A DNA stretch of 64,000 nucleotides from Asterella californica (lineage: Eukaryota; Streptophyta; Marchantiopsida; Marchantiales; Aytoniaceae), in NCBI GenBank assembly GCA_036924285.1, contig JAYKYS010000011.1, positions 8,308,001 to 8,372,000 on the forward strand. Reading direction: 5' to 3'. The stretch's first letter is position 1; every line of letters starts with the position of its first letter. The position numbers were made by a program, and so were the translations under genes. The notes beneath the pieces are model-generated. The model did not search any database. It saw nothing but the letters and a program-made list of their open reading frames with translations, and was not told where the DNA came from. Shown piece by piece: positions 1-10,894 of the stretch.

Positions 1-1120
1 GGCAGAAGAGTTAAGCAGTCAGATTTCTTGTTTGTCACTCTTCCTCGTCTCTCTTTGTGTTAATATGTATTTCGCTGGCCTTGTTTTGGCTGGCCTTGGT
101 GCATTCTCGGATCGAGATGATGCATCGGATCTAAGGGAATCGCTTCGCTTTGCGGACCTGGCCCAGCTCGTCATCTTCCTTCCTGTGCGAGCACGTTCGT
201 TTATTGTGGTGCGTACTCGCTCACATGAAAGCATCACTCTGCACAGTAGAGCAGCAACGTCACGCACACGACCACGACGTTGTTCGTCGTTTGAACTTTG
301 AAGTTTGAACCTTTCTTCGCTGCGGTGGACTCGACTCATCAATCAAAGCCGGCCCTGCTAGAAGCCCCTTTTGTGGTCATCGGCTGGGCTCATTCCACAA
401 GAGCGCGGCACCTCCTTCCTTCCGTTCCTTTCCCGTCATCTTCATTGCCGTGCGTGCCCGGCCAGCAACGGACACGACAGAACAGATAAAGGTCCAGTGT
501 ACCTGACAGCGTTCAAACTTCAAACTTCAAAGCCCTGGCTTTGACCGGACCACTCAATTCTACCGTATCCGTACTTTGACCGGTTTCTGGATACTAGAAG
601 CATCCAGAGCGTCGCCTTGCCACCTCCGCCGCGACACGTCAGCTGGCATCCAGGAAGCAGAAAACTAGGGAAGACAAAAGGAGCCAGAATTTCCGCGTAC
701 GGCCTCACGGTAATATCCATAATCACTTCGGCTTTTATTTGGTATGTACAATATTGCTATTCAATTTCTAGTAATATTTAATAAATTTGAGCTTGAGAAT
801 CGCCAACTTGAACCTAAATCGATGTTACTACTATTTATACAGCAGGATGTTACATCCCTTGCGCCGAACAGGCTGAGCCCTTCCTACAGGGGGATTCGAA
901 CTTGCCATCACTCTGGATACGAGCGGATGAGGCTACCAAGAAGCTTATGCTTGTTGAGGAACGCTAATCTTCTCCTCGGAGGCAAAGTAAAAATGGGCCG
1001 ATTGCTCGCTCGCTTCTTTTCTTTGATTCTTTCTCAAGTACCATTACTGTAGATGCTTTTCGCAATCGGGGGAACTCTGCTCTCCGGTAGTAGGTCCTGT
1101 AAGAGCACAGCCGGTAAGAT
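1..1120. other. Region without recognised gene
   Basis: Short open frames occur on both strands, but none resembles a known protein. Near 293-309 and 510-530 there are short AAACTTCAAA-type motifs in opposite orientation. Around 890-906 the minus strand reads like a pol III box B (GTTCGAATCCC), but no box A is apparent. Confidence 0.5.
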
Positions 1121-1741
1121 CTCTAGCCATGACCGACAACGACACTGACATGAGCAGAAGGAGGAAGAGGAACTTGTTGACTACATAAGAATTCCATGGC
1201 CTGCTTCCAGTTCTCTCGTATTGCCCTTTTCCTTATATATAATCTCTTCGGTTTCATCAGTTAACTGGTCAGTACAGATGGCAGTATCTCTCCCTCAGCT
1301 CGTATGATCTTAGCTTCTGTACGTACCTCCCACCTGCCCATCCGGGAGATGTGCTCCCTGCTTTGGCCTCCCTGGATTAGAGAGAGTTTGGCCACTTTAG
1401 CCTAATCATATCCTTCCAAAACGAGCTAGCTCTAGCCATGACCGACAACGACACTGACATGAGCAGAAGGAGGAAGGAGCAACTTGTTGACTACATAAGA
1501 ATTCCATGGCCTGCTTCCAGTTCTCTCGTATTGCCCTTTTCCTTATATATAATCTCTTCGGTTTCATCAGTTAACTGGTCAGTACAGATGGCAGTATCTC
1601 TCCCTCAGCTCGTATGATCCTAGCTTCTGTACGTACCTCCCACCTGCCCATCCGGGAGATGTGCTTCCCTGCTTTGGCCTCCCTGGATTAGAGAGAGTTT
1701 GGCCACTTTAGCCTAATCATATCCTTCCAAAACGAGCTAGC
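1121..1741. repeat. Tandem duplication, about 310-bp unit, two copies
   Basis: Copy 1 spans about 1121-1429 and copy 2 about 1430-1741. Both start at CTCTAGCCATGACCGAC and end at AACGAGCTAG. They are nearly identical: copy 2 has small indels (GAAGAGGAAC versus GAAGGAGCAAC; GTGCTCCC versus GTGCTTCCC) and a few substitutions. The junctions share a GCTA-type microhomology. Each copy carries CCTTATATATAATC, which resembles a TATA box, but no transcript can be assigned. Confidence 0.9.
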
Positions 1742-2557
1742 TAATAACAATGCAGAAAAGGACAAGCAGAATGTGAGGATGAGAATTCATCTCTGGTACT
1801 GCTTTGCGGTCTATTTCGGCAGAAGAGTAGATTAGACAAATGAAAAATAATTTATACAGTTTATATATAAAATAGAACAACACATTATATGTAAAAATAA
1901 AGAAGATAGAAACAGTACTATTCGAAGACATGAAATGAATGAAGAAGAAGAGCTGAGAAACGAAATTCGCACAAATGAATTGAAATATATTATTTCAATT
2001 AAAATAATTCTAATGAATATAACAAATAAAATTTAATTTATATTTCTAAAATAAAACCAAAAATCTAAAAATCACCTAAGATGCACAATGAGAGAAACAG
2101 AAGATAAAACTATAAATTCAGCAACAATAGTTTTCTTGTTCCTGGATAAATTATTCTTTTCTGATTGGGAAGAAGACGATTTATTATTGGTTGGACGTTC
2201 TTTGAAAACAATAATTGACAAGGAAATGGAGAGAATAAAATACGAGAATAATGAAACGAGAATATGATCTTTAATTAATCGGTGCAAGAAATAACTAATC
2301 TATCCTCTGCTGCACGTACGGTATATCCTTCCAATCCTCCGCACTGTAGACAACAGACCAAACCTGCCAGCTTTGGAGCAACAGCTTCGTAGTGGTCTGC
2401 TCGCCTAGGAAAGGGACAGCTCTTTAGAAAGAGAGTGTGCAGGAGGACGACAGAATAGAGGGAGAGAGAAAAGTAGAGGGGACGGTAAACGGAAGACGGT
2501 AGCAGCAGAAAACGAAGTCTGTAGTTCACTTTCTGACGGCCTGGTTTCCCTCCCGTC
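1742..2557. other. AT-rich spacer left of the MULE
   Basis: The stretch is very AT-rich from about 1820 to 2290 and then of mixed composition up to the transposon end. No supported coding region or RNA gene was seen. Confidence 0.5.
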
Positions 2558-3135
2558 GAACCGTCATGTGGTGTTACGAAAGTGTTAATTAAAACGCGCT
2601 TGACACGCGAGAGGTTAATGAGCGGTTAATGTAAATTGCGACCCCTTCTTCGCGAGTTTAGTGTAAAGTCACGAGAGAAAAATCGTGCCAACGGGAACGT
2701 GAACGTCCAGTGAGTCTATGCATGTCCATGAACATGAATGTCCAGTGAGAACGTACGGTGCATGTCAGTGAATGTCGCATCGCAGTTCGCAGTTTGCAGA
2801 CTACACCGAGTCCACCTAGTGCGCGAGTTCGCAGACTACACCAGTTCGCAGTTCGCAGACTACACAGCGCCCACCTTTTGATTTTGTTGCGGAGATCTCC
2901 GTGCGCGAGTTCACAGACTACACCATCTTCACTTTTTTTGATTTCAACCGTTTCTAGTCCTGAAACTGCATGTGCGAGTTTAAACTGCTTCAGGACTCGA
3001 CTGCTTCAGGGTTTTTTGATTTCTACAGTTTCCAGTCTTGATTTACGTGATGATTCTTGTTCTTGTTCAGTTCGAGCAGTCTCATTGCTTGCTCATTGCT
3101 CATTGCGGGCGCGAGTTTCAGACTACACAGTCAAC
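2558..3135 (+). repeat. Left terminal inverted repeat of the MULE
   Basis: It pairs with 10895-11634. Shared outer blocks include TTAATTAAA, GCGCTTGACACGCG, GCGAGTTTAGTGTAAAGTC and GAGAGAAAAATCGTG. The inner part is built of repeated GCAGACTACAC units (2796-2806, 2831-2841, 2855-2865 and weaker ones near 2913 and 3117) and a palindrome CGGAGATCTCCG at 2890-2901. Inner similarity fades near GCTCATTGCTCATTGCG at about 3105. Confidence 0.85.
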
Positions 3136-3459
3136 TGCTTCAGGACGAGTTCATTCAGACAGTCAATAGTTAGATTGCAGTTTAGGGATGTGAGCGCACG
3201 GGTAAGACTGAAGTACTCTCACACTGTGTTCGTCGTTCGATAGAGCTTTGGTGACATGTGCTTGAATCAGCGGGCTTGTAGAACATGCAGATGACTGTAC
3301 AAGCTTCGGGTTGCAAATCATCGATGAGCTTCTAAGCTCAAGTATGTCATTGACTTACATATTTAGATTAATATCGTTACAATCGTGAGTCTACAATGAA
3401 GATGAAAACTTACACCAGATGCATTATTACTTGTTAGTTGTTTCATAAGAGAGCTTTAT

Positions 3460-5442
3460 GTGTCTTATCCGATCGCTCCGCGGGTCTTCAAGCGATGCAA
3501 CAGTTGCGCACAGAAGCTTAGAAGGTCAGAATTAACAGTGCTTAAGCTTAACCACAAAGCGAATGAGTTGGATGTTGATGAGAGTTCCACAGAGACCATT
3601 GAGTGTACTTCTGACGGTTTTTTGCATGTTGTATCTTCGCTATTTGATGAAGAGCAAGTGAACTTAGGCTCAGTTGTGATCCATATTTATGTTTCGCTGT
3701 CAGACGACGTATTATCTGAGTTCAGATTTTCTGTGCCAGTATTGTTATCAATCAGCTGTGATAGAACAATTATGCAAGCTCGTTACAGTAATCTCATAAG
3801 AGAAGTGAAGTCAGACTTAGAGATAGCATCAAGTTACTATTGGTGTGTACAATACGTCCGCATTGACATAACAACGTTGCCACATGTTATGCATCACTAG
3901 CGTGTACTAGTAGAGAAGATCGAGTTGCGTGGAGGGCTGCTACAAACCAAGGTAGTGAGACAAGCGCACCTTTCCAACGACAACCTGGCAAACGCAAAGC
4001 CATTCTGTGCTTCTCATGTAAAAGGTCTGTGAAGGTGGATGTGGATCTGAAGGAGAGTGTTTGTGTATTGGTGTGTCAACACTTAATGGTTCATGACCGG
4101 CCATGTTTTAAAGATACAAGTATGCCTGAGACCGCACTAACATTTTTGGACTCTGTTGTGCAAGGTCACATGAGAAAATCAGAGCTATATAGAGCATTGT
4201 GTGCAGAAAGTTTGATAGATCCTAGCATGGTAGCTAGGAGTCAAGTTAATTATCATATTGCATCAATTCTAGTACGCACCTATATTCGTAACGCAGTTGA
4301 TCAGTTACATTCTGCTTGTTTGCTGATTGAGAGCGACTGCTACAAAGATAAAGGGTTCAAAACTATCCTTTACAAAAATGAAGATCATTGTTTAGTCCTT
4401 GCTTTTACTACTCCATCTTTTCATCACAAGGATACTGTCACTGCCATAGACATCACCTTCAAAACTAACGCGGTCAAGTTTGAATTGTTTGCAATGAATG
4501 CTTTGGTGGTTTTTGATCTTCCTCTAACGTATATATTCTTCAGTCATAAGTATGGAAAGACAGAGAAAAGATCCACCTTCCAAGGAGAAGGTGAACGCAC
4601 TCGCAGTGTAGTTCTAGTGAAGGGTTTAAATCAGTGTTGGAACGAGGACTGAAATCACTTTTTGTCGTCACTGACAAAGATCAAGGTCAAATTGGAGCAT
4701 TGCAGAAGATTTTCATGAAAACATATGTACAGTTGTGTTTACGACATGCGCAAGCAGCTGTGGAGACAAGGATCATGCAGGTAAATAGAGGTGTTGGGCA
4801 CTATAACTATGTGTATGCCTCTTTTGTATTTCTCTTCGCATGGATACTTCCTTCAATGGATGTTCATGATCGTATTGTCCCTGTAAGCTTACGGAAGGAA
4901 GTTTGCACTTGGTTTACCTTGCATTTTAATGTCTATTGGTTGGTGGAAACGGCGAAGGACCCAAGGGTATATTTTCCTACACCTACTTACAGTCGGATTA
5001 CGAAGGAGAGATCCTTATTGGTGTTGACGTTTATTTGTCTGCTGAACAGCACTATGTGAAGTGCGTTGAACAGACTTACACTTGACGTCATTCTCGAGAA
5101 CTCATTCACTTCTGAGCATATCTTTGGAACGAATGATATAAGTCTGATAGATGGGTGTTGTTTGCACGTTCTTCAAAACCTATGCTTTGTTTTTCACGGA
5201 CAACTAATATCATAGAGAGTCATTGGCGTAAGTTGAAATACGGGTACAAGTACAGTTGTAGTCGTCCGCGTCTTGATCGACTCTATGAGATTCTAGCGAG
5301 AACTTTGATATCAGATTTGCAAATTCAGTTGAGCCAGATAGAAAATGCAAGATTTTTCTCTTCTTGGTGGAAGACTTTCGGTTGGATTGGAGAAGGTGTT
5401 TGCAAGCAAAGATCTCGGTGGATGCATCACAGAGATATCTAA
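3460..5442 (+). pseudogene. MULE-type DDE transposase, broken into several frames
   Basis: Coding sequence lies in consecutive open stretches in shifting frames: 3460-3900, about 3905-4652, 4634-5059 and 5155-5442. The second has a Cys/His-rich N-terminal part (CFSC, later VCQHLMVH) that may be a zinc-binding DNA-recognition module. The catalytic core is recognisable by family pattern: first Asp in AIDITFKTN (near 4450), second Asp in FVVTDKDQG (near 4670) followed by CLRHAQAA, and Glu in TTNIIESHWRKLKY (near 5205-5240). MULE transposases cut and paste DNA between TIRs. The breaks may be frameshifts or unspliced introns. One stop falls at 3898-3900 and the next readable frame overlaps. No SWIM finger could be confirmed after 5442. 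As read, no single intact protein is encoded. Confidence 0.75.
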
Positions 5443-6988
5443 CATGTCTTTCGAAATGAGTTTGCAGCTGCCTTGAATTTTTAAAAGATGATTATCTTCT
5501 CTAAAAGCATCTTGTACATGCACATAATTCTGAAACTAACATGTTTCCTAAGTTTGAAGAACACAGCGACGGCACGATTGACTTTCTATTCTTTTCAAGC
5601 GCAGGGTTCAATATTGAGTCGTGATGTTGTTGCAATGTCAAGTAATCCATGGTGTCTGCTGGATGAAATGCCTGAGTTTGAAGTAGAGCAAGAAGTATAT
5701 GCCGATGATAATCTGTCTTTGGTTGATTCATGGTTAGCTCAAACTAAAATTCGGGTTGCACAGTTCGAGTCGTTGCTTCAGCGTGAGTCAGATAACCTTG
5801 TGTTTATAGCATCGATGGAAAACTGCTTCAAATCCTTCTCAGTGCATAGAGGAGTGCATCAAAGCGCTCTCGGCTAAGAGACAACAAGGCACATGGAGGA
5901 CTAGTGGATCCACTGATGTGCTACGTTAAGAATGTAGATGTGCCTTTTTATTTTATTTTGTTCCAAGAACTTCACTAATGTCTGTGTTCACTATTTTTTA
6001 GTACTTCACTTATTTCAGGTTATTTTCTTTTTACTTCCTTCATGGTAGTGATATGTTGTGTCTAGGCTGTAGTACTTCATTCATACTTTCTCGGTTTTCG
6101 ATCGACCTCTGTCTCGTAATGGAGAGGTTTTTTCAAGTTCGAATCCTGACAGAGGTGATGATTCTAGTTATTAAGCTCCTGAGGAGCTTTTGTATTAGCA
6201 TAGGACCTGATCATCTCATGGCGAACGATCGTCTTCGTCTTAGGCTTGGGCTTAGGCTTCGCAGCGTGTCCGACCCGATTGACTTACACTTAGCTTCTCA
6301 CATCATGGCTTTATTTCCGACTCTCTCGTCGAGAATGCTGGCAAGCATGGAAGGGTGTAGTTTAGTGTACTTTTTAGTTAATGCCAACTTTTGAGCAGGT
6401 TCTAGAAATCATGATGCTTTGATCCGGGCGTGTTGCAGCTAGGTGCGGTGACTTGGATTCTTGCTTAAGGGCAAGTATTCAAGCTCCCAAAGATCTGCGA
6501 GATCTTTTCAGTCAGATGAGGATTTCTTCTTGCATGATGACTGCATTTGGTTGCTATGTTTTCCTTCTACTTCGTGGCCCTGCGTATCTGTGGAGAATTG
6601 TGAGTTCAGTTCTTATGTAGCTAATGTTATGTGAGAAGTCTTTGGTTGACATCACTGGTTAAACTATTCTGTCCTGAGAATCTCAGTGAGTCTGTAACAA
6701 TAGGTCTAACGTGATATTGATAAAGAATGTTAGCTTGCTCTTGTTTAATCCATTTGCGTAGGGTTATCAACTAAAGATATTTCGATGCTTTTGTGTTACA
6801 AGAAATGAAGGAGATAGCACAGGAATGTTTGAATTTCCTTCGCATATTAGATGAAAGTGTTAAGACTATGACGACATTTGACTCGGAGGATCTGCTGCGG
6901 AAAGCCGAGGAAGCAGCCATCGAACTGCAGAACTGGATTTATATCCACACGCATCTTTTGTTGGGAAAAGGAGCTTCGGATTCCCCAA
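5443..6988 (+). other. MULE interior, unassigned coding-like sequence
   Basis: Two open stretches are present. 5488-5877 has an acidic C-terminal half (DEMPEFEVEQEVYADD) and 6793-7092 starts as a helical, Glu/Leu-rich sequence (EMKEIAQECLNFLRILDES) before running into the inverted repeat at 6989. They could be the C-terminal part of the transposase or a second element protein. Neither matches a family I recognise. The rest is non-coding apart from a tRNA-like motif at 6104-6155. Confidence 0.4.
6104..6155 (+). pseudogene. tRNA-Thr-like fragment (3' half)
   Basis: The sequence reads as an anticodon arm with a CGT triplet (CTGTCTCGTAATGGAGAGG) followed by a T-arm-like AGTTCGAATCCTG, as in the 3' half of a tRNA-Thr(CGT). 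No matching D arm or acceptor 5' strand is seen upstream, so it is at most a fragment or a SINE remnant carried inside the transposon. Confidence 0.4.
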
Positions 6989-7126
6989 GGTACGATCTGT
7001 ATATTGCGTCCTGCCATGGAGGTCATGCTCTACAGCAGAACTGTTCTGATACAGATGGCCGGAACTCTGAACAGTTCTGCTGTAGAGCATGACCTCCATG
7101 GCAGGACGCAATATACAGATCGTACC
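6989..7126. repeat. Perfect 58-bp inverted repeat (hairpin) inside the MULE
   Basis: The left arm 6989-7046 and right arm 7069-7126 are exact reverse complements over all 58 positions, separated by a 22-bp spacer (7047-7068). The arms begin with GGTACGATCTG and end with AGAACTGTTC. Transcribed, this would form a long perfect stem. It sits between two coding-like stretches, so it probably arose by an inverted duplication. The lack of mismatches contrasts with the divergent TIRs, suggesting that it is much younger than the element. Confidence 0.95.
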
Positions 7127-8096
7127 ATGGGCAACCTTCTTAGTCGAACAGCTGCAAGCATGTGATGAAACGATGGAGAGGAGATCAATACTAGGGGCTG
7201 AGGAGATTGACAACAGAGATGCTTCATCACCACCTGCTGCAGTTCTTACACATGAGGAACACGGTAAGAGTGAGCATCGTCCGAGAAGCGGAACATATTA
7301 TAATTCTCACGATCACGTAAATGGGACTGATGATCTAGTTTTGTCATCGTGGCAAGGCAGTTCTCAGTTATCAAGATGCTACTCCATACAGTATAGTCTG
7401 AAAGACGTAAGAGAAGGTGCGGATGAATGTAGATCACGAAGGTAAAATAAATAAAGTGGTGTCCGGTTTGGCGAGGATGAAGTACCAACCCCGAGGATGG
7501 AAGCACACTTTTAAGACACCCTAGACACTTAGATTCCGAAGATGTAAGTTGTCACGAAACAAAAAGTTGCAAAGACCACAGTATATCGTTTCATGATAAG
7601 GAGAGGTTGTGTTCTGAGGTGAAGTTGGCGAAATGAGTCCGTTAGGAGCTCCTCTTGTGCTCTTCTTCGTGGAAACACAAGTGGTTCATTACAGTACAGT
7701 GGAGCTTGACTTCAAAATTGTTGAAGGTCCGAAGGTTTAAACTTCAAGGAGCTGGTCCGAGCAAAGGAAAAACCATACAAATTTTGTTCTGATCTGAAAA
7801 CCACAAAACTAAGACTTATTCCACTATCGCAACTAGAGTCTTAAGAAGACAAAATTGTGGATATTCCAAGAGCTGGCTGCAGCAAAACACCTGGAATCCG
7901 TCACGCCAGACTAGCGTGTGCATTGGATGATTTTCATCATCATTATCCATTCTAGATTCTGTTTTGCATACTTTCTGAAGGTTTGCTGCATGTCATCAGT
8001 TCCATCACACTGATTGCATTTGTCTAGAGAGTACTGATCGTTATATACTTTCTTCCAGATAGACCTGACGGGCAAAACCAAGTAGAGCTCACGCAC
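7127..8096. other. MULE interior, no recognised gene
   Basis: An open stretch at 7089-7445 (+) continues past the hairpin with a Ser/His-rich sequence of unknown nature. From 7450 to 8096 I see no convincing coding potential. A third exon of the DJ-1-like fragment was looked for here on the minus strand and not found. Confidence 0.4.
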
Positions 8097-8778
8097 CTGA
8101 TGCCCAAGAAAGTCGTGGACAGCAGTGACTCACCCGCGCTCTTTGCAAGGCACACTATATCAACTTTGATTCCATAGGTCTGTAAGGCCTAGAATGGAAC
8201 CATTGCCTGCGTAATTGATAACGTCGTGAATACCGACTCATTAGACAAGAGACTCTGCGTAGATAGTAGGCACCATTCCTTTAGTCTTCTGATCCTCTCA
8301 ACTTGTTTTTTCCAATAAAGCAAAAGTTCCCACTTATCATTGAGAGGATTTCCAACTGAGCTTTTGCATACAGAACACGACAGGAACTATAAGTTTAAAA
8401 TCCTCCATGATCAGCTGAGGACTAGACTTTCATCTATGTCCGCTAAAGGACTGAGTACTCGCACTCATAAGCATTAAGCATCGTGCCCCTTGTCTTCAGC
8501 ACAATGCATGATTTTATAGCCATGCACCTAAATGAACAAGTAAGAACTAAACTGCACGCACAAAGTCGTACATCAAGTCATACTGTCCACTCTTCACTCG
8601 CATCAGACCGACCGTGTGCTAATAGCCACAAAAAGTTCAATTCTGACATTCGACAATAGCCTGCATCTTCCGGCTGATAACTCAAACAGAGATCTCTTTT
8701 ACTCATCGGTGTCATGATACGTACTTCATAGTCTTCGACATAGTCACCAGCGAATAGAAGAATAGATTTCTCTGTCAT
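8097..8778 (-). pseudogene. DJ-1/PfpI family fragment captured in the MULE (two exons)
   Basis: Exon 1 (8778-8725) encodes MTEKSILLFAGDYVEDYE, the start of a plant DJ-1/PfpI domain, and stops exactly at a GTACGT donor. Exon 2 (8206-8097) follows a GCAG acceptor and reads MVPF-stop-ALQTYGIKVDIVC, where plant DJ-1D-like proteins have MVPFQALQ. The Gln codon CAG is now TAG. After AKSAGES about four bases are missing, and the frame resumes as TAVHDFLGHQ up to a GTGCGT donor. DJ-1/PfpI proteins are glyoxalase/chaperone-like; this piece lacks the nucleophile-elbow Cys region. Intron retention shows capture at the DNA level. The stop and frameshift make it non-functional. Family identification is firm by motif order. 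Confidence 0.8.
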
Positions 8779-10355
8779 CGTTCCAGCGATGGTTACTACG
8801 CCTTGTGGGGCTGCAGTTTTCACTGCTGATCAAACTCACAGACCGACGTGCTTACTTCTGGACTGCTCACTTTTTTGTCTTGTGAGGCTGACTCTACAAA
8901 GTCACATATCCAACAGAAGATTCTGAGTTCAGAGCTAGAGCAAAGTAGACTTGACAATGTCTTGTGAAACTAGTGGAATGAATGTTTTGGATACCTTGCT
9001 CCAGTCATGTGTCAGCCACCCATCCTTCACGACGACATACATAGCAGCACTTATGTTTAAGACTTAATACTTGGGCCTGCCACTGTAGAAAGAGATGACT
9101 GAGTTTCTTCTTAGAATGAGACCACAGATTATCAGCTGGAAAAGCCTTGTAACTCAAACTACTTCTGGACCCATTCGATTTGATGAACTGTTCAAACTAA
9201 AAAGCACATAGCAAGAGAAGCTAGGATAAGCATTACACGAGACAAAAATCCATAGTTTCTCTTCATAGCAGCAGAAGCTACGGTAAGCATTACAAGAGAC
9301 GAAAATCTAGAGTGTCTCTTCAATGCTGATGAAATGAAACAGCGAACGATCGCAGCCAAATGGCCAGAGTTTATAATCATGTCTTGGGATCGATATATAG
9401 GTGTCTTTCTATCACGCAAACTGGGAGATTCACACAGCCTCAACTTTTTGAAACACTTTCGTATTTTGGAGTATGCCTAATCACAATCTACTCATCAATT
9501 TCGCTTCCAGTGGTGGAAACGTCTCATCAGTAGTAGTTGGTGGGTACCAATGTTATGATGGTACCTCGTGTGGATGGACGAAGAGTGCAGAACAAGGATG
9601 GGTACCTCAAAGTTTATGCTACCTGACATTATATCTGTCTCACGACAAATACGCAAGACGCTACAAACTAGTTGGAGCATTCCTCGAAAATAACAACTTG
9701 GGAAGGTTTATCTGTTCCATTGACCGCGTCGCAGCGAACCAGAACAGTACTCGCTAAATTCTCAGTATGGGCAGAGCTCCTCTATTTCTTCACACGCAGC
9801 CAGTGAAAACTAGGTGCAATTCAGCTGGTGATCTTCCCATTTTCTGCGAGCAGGAGGTAGCTAGTCGAGAAACTTCCTGCAGAAAGACATCTAGAATGTA
9901 CTGTACAACACTATGAAGGCGGAAAGCAGTTACTGGTGGCATGACATGTTCACTGGGCTGAACATGTAACTTCTTTTACACCTAGAGATGGGCATGGAAC
10001 TCACAAGACCGCCAACTCGGCTCGCTAGTGTTCCCCACCGCCACTGCCAATATTGTTCGCAGAGGCAGTGGAGATAATGCAAAATGTGAATGCAAGACTG
10101 TCACCTGAACTTCCACATTGTCAGACCAACGATTATAATCATACAAATACAACAAAGTGTGCTTAGAAAAAACCCTAGCAGAAAATCAATGCGAATGGGG
10201 TTGGGTTCACATCCTCTACGAATTTTGCAATACTTCCTTCTGAAGTCATCTCTACTGTCCTCGATGCTTGGTTACGAAGATTACTCACCTGTGCTAACGA
10301 GTTCGGACCAACAACGTCGTTCAACAACGATGATAGTTTCAAACTCGTGACAGTG
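8779..10355. other. MULE interior, no recognised gene
   Basis: It contains a diverged tandem duplication of about 58 bp (about 9209-9325, units starting TAGCA(A/G) and ending TCTCTTCA). An unassigned plus-strand open stretch at 9473-9757 contains GGYQCYDGTSCGW. A minus-strand stretch around 10160-10345 may continue the RPA-like reading. I recognise nothing else. Confidence 0.4.
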
Positions 10356-10844
10356 CTAGACGAATGAAAAAGTACGTTTGAAAGTCAGTTCAACTTGGTC
10401 GATGCGTATATATTTTACCCCTTCTGACTTCCGTTTGATGACTATCAAGTGACAAATCCACTGGTGTGCAACAATTTGATCAAGTACACCAATTTTCTCA
10501 TGTTTCATCTCTAGAAGTGTAAACGTCGTGGCGTCTATGCCAACAAAGTCTCGAGCACTGTCCCACGCAACGGACTAAACTTCTGTTGTTCGTCCGCAAG
10601 AAGCAACTGAAATCGAAAGTAACGCTTCAAAGCAATACATACTTTCTGACATTTTGAAGAATATTCCTTTGTAGACCTCAACTTCTTTTTCACATGAAGC
10701 ACATCCCTCGTACGTCCGAATTCCATCCTCACTATATGCTATAACTTGAACTTTCAAAGGAACATGGTTGCACGGTTCCTCTTTCTCCAAACATTGTAAA
10801 ATCATACTCAAATTCTCGATATGATCTGTCATGAATGTGGACAC
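10356..10844 (-). pseudogene. RPA70-like C-terminal OB-fold, frame-shifted
   Basis: Three overlapping minus-strand frames read in order like the zinc-containing C-terminal OB-fold of replication protein A large subunit. The first frame gives VPLKVQVIAYSEDGIRTYEG then CASCEKEV (first Cys pair). A shifted frame gives KCQKVC, then RYFRFQLLLADEQQKF (an RPA-like core strand block). A third frame gives VGIDATTFTLLEMKHEKIGV, then ICHLIVIKRKSEGVKYIRID, ending at a stop at 10356. RPA OB-folds bind single-stranded DNA. Here the gene lies between the transposase and the right TIR, and the frame changes need short introns or indicate decay. It is either a captured host fragment or an accessory element protein. 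Assignment is by pattern, not by a search. Confidence 0.55.
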
Positions 10845-10894
10845 TCAAAACTCTCGTTCGCTTGCTTGTTGTCTTGAATCAATCGAACCACCCT

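Noticed and set aside
880..910. Box B-like motif (minus strand) suggesting a tRNA
   Set aside because: No box A or acceptor pairing; too short to support an RNA gene.
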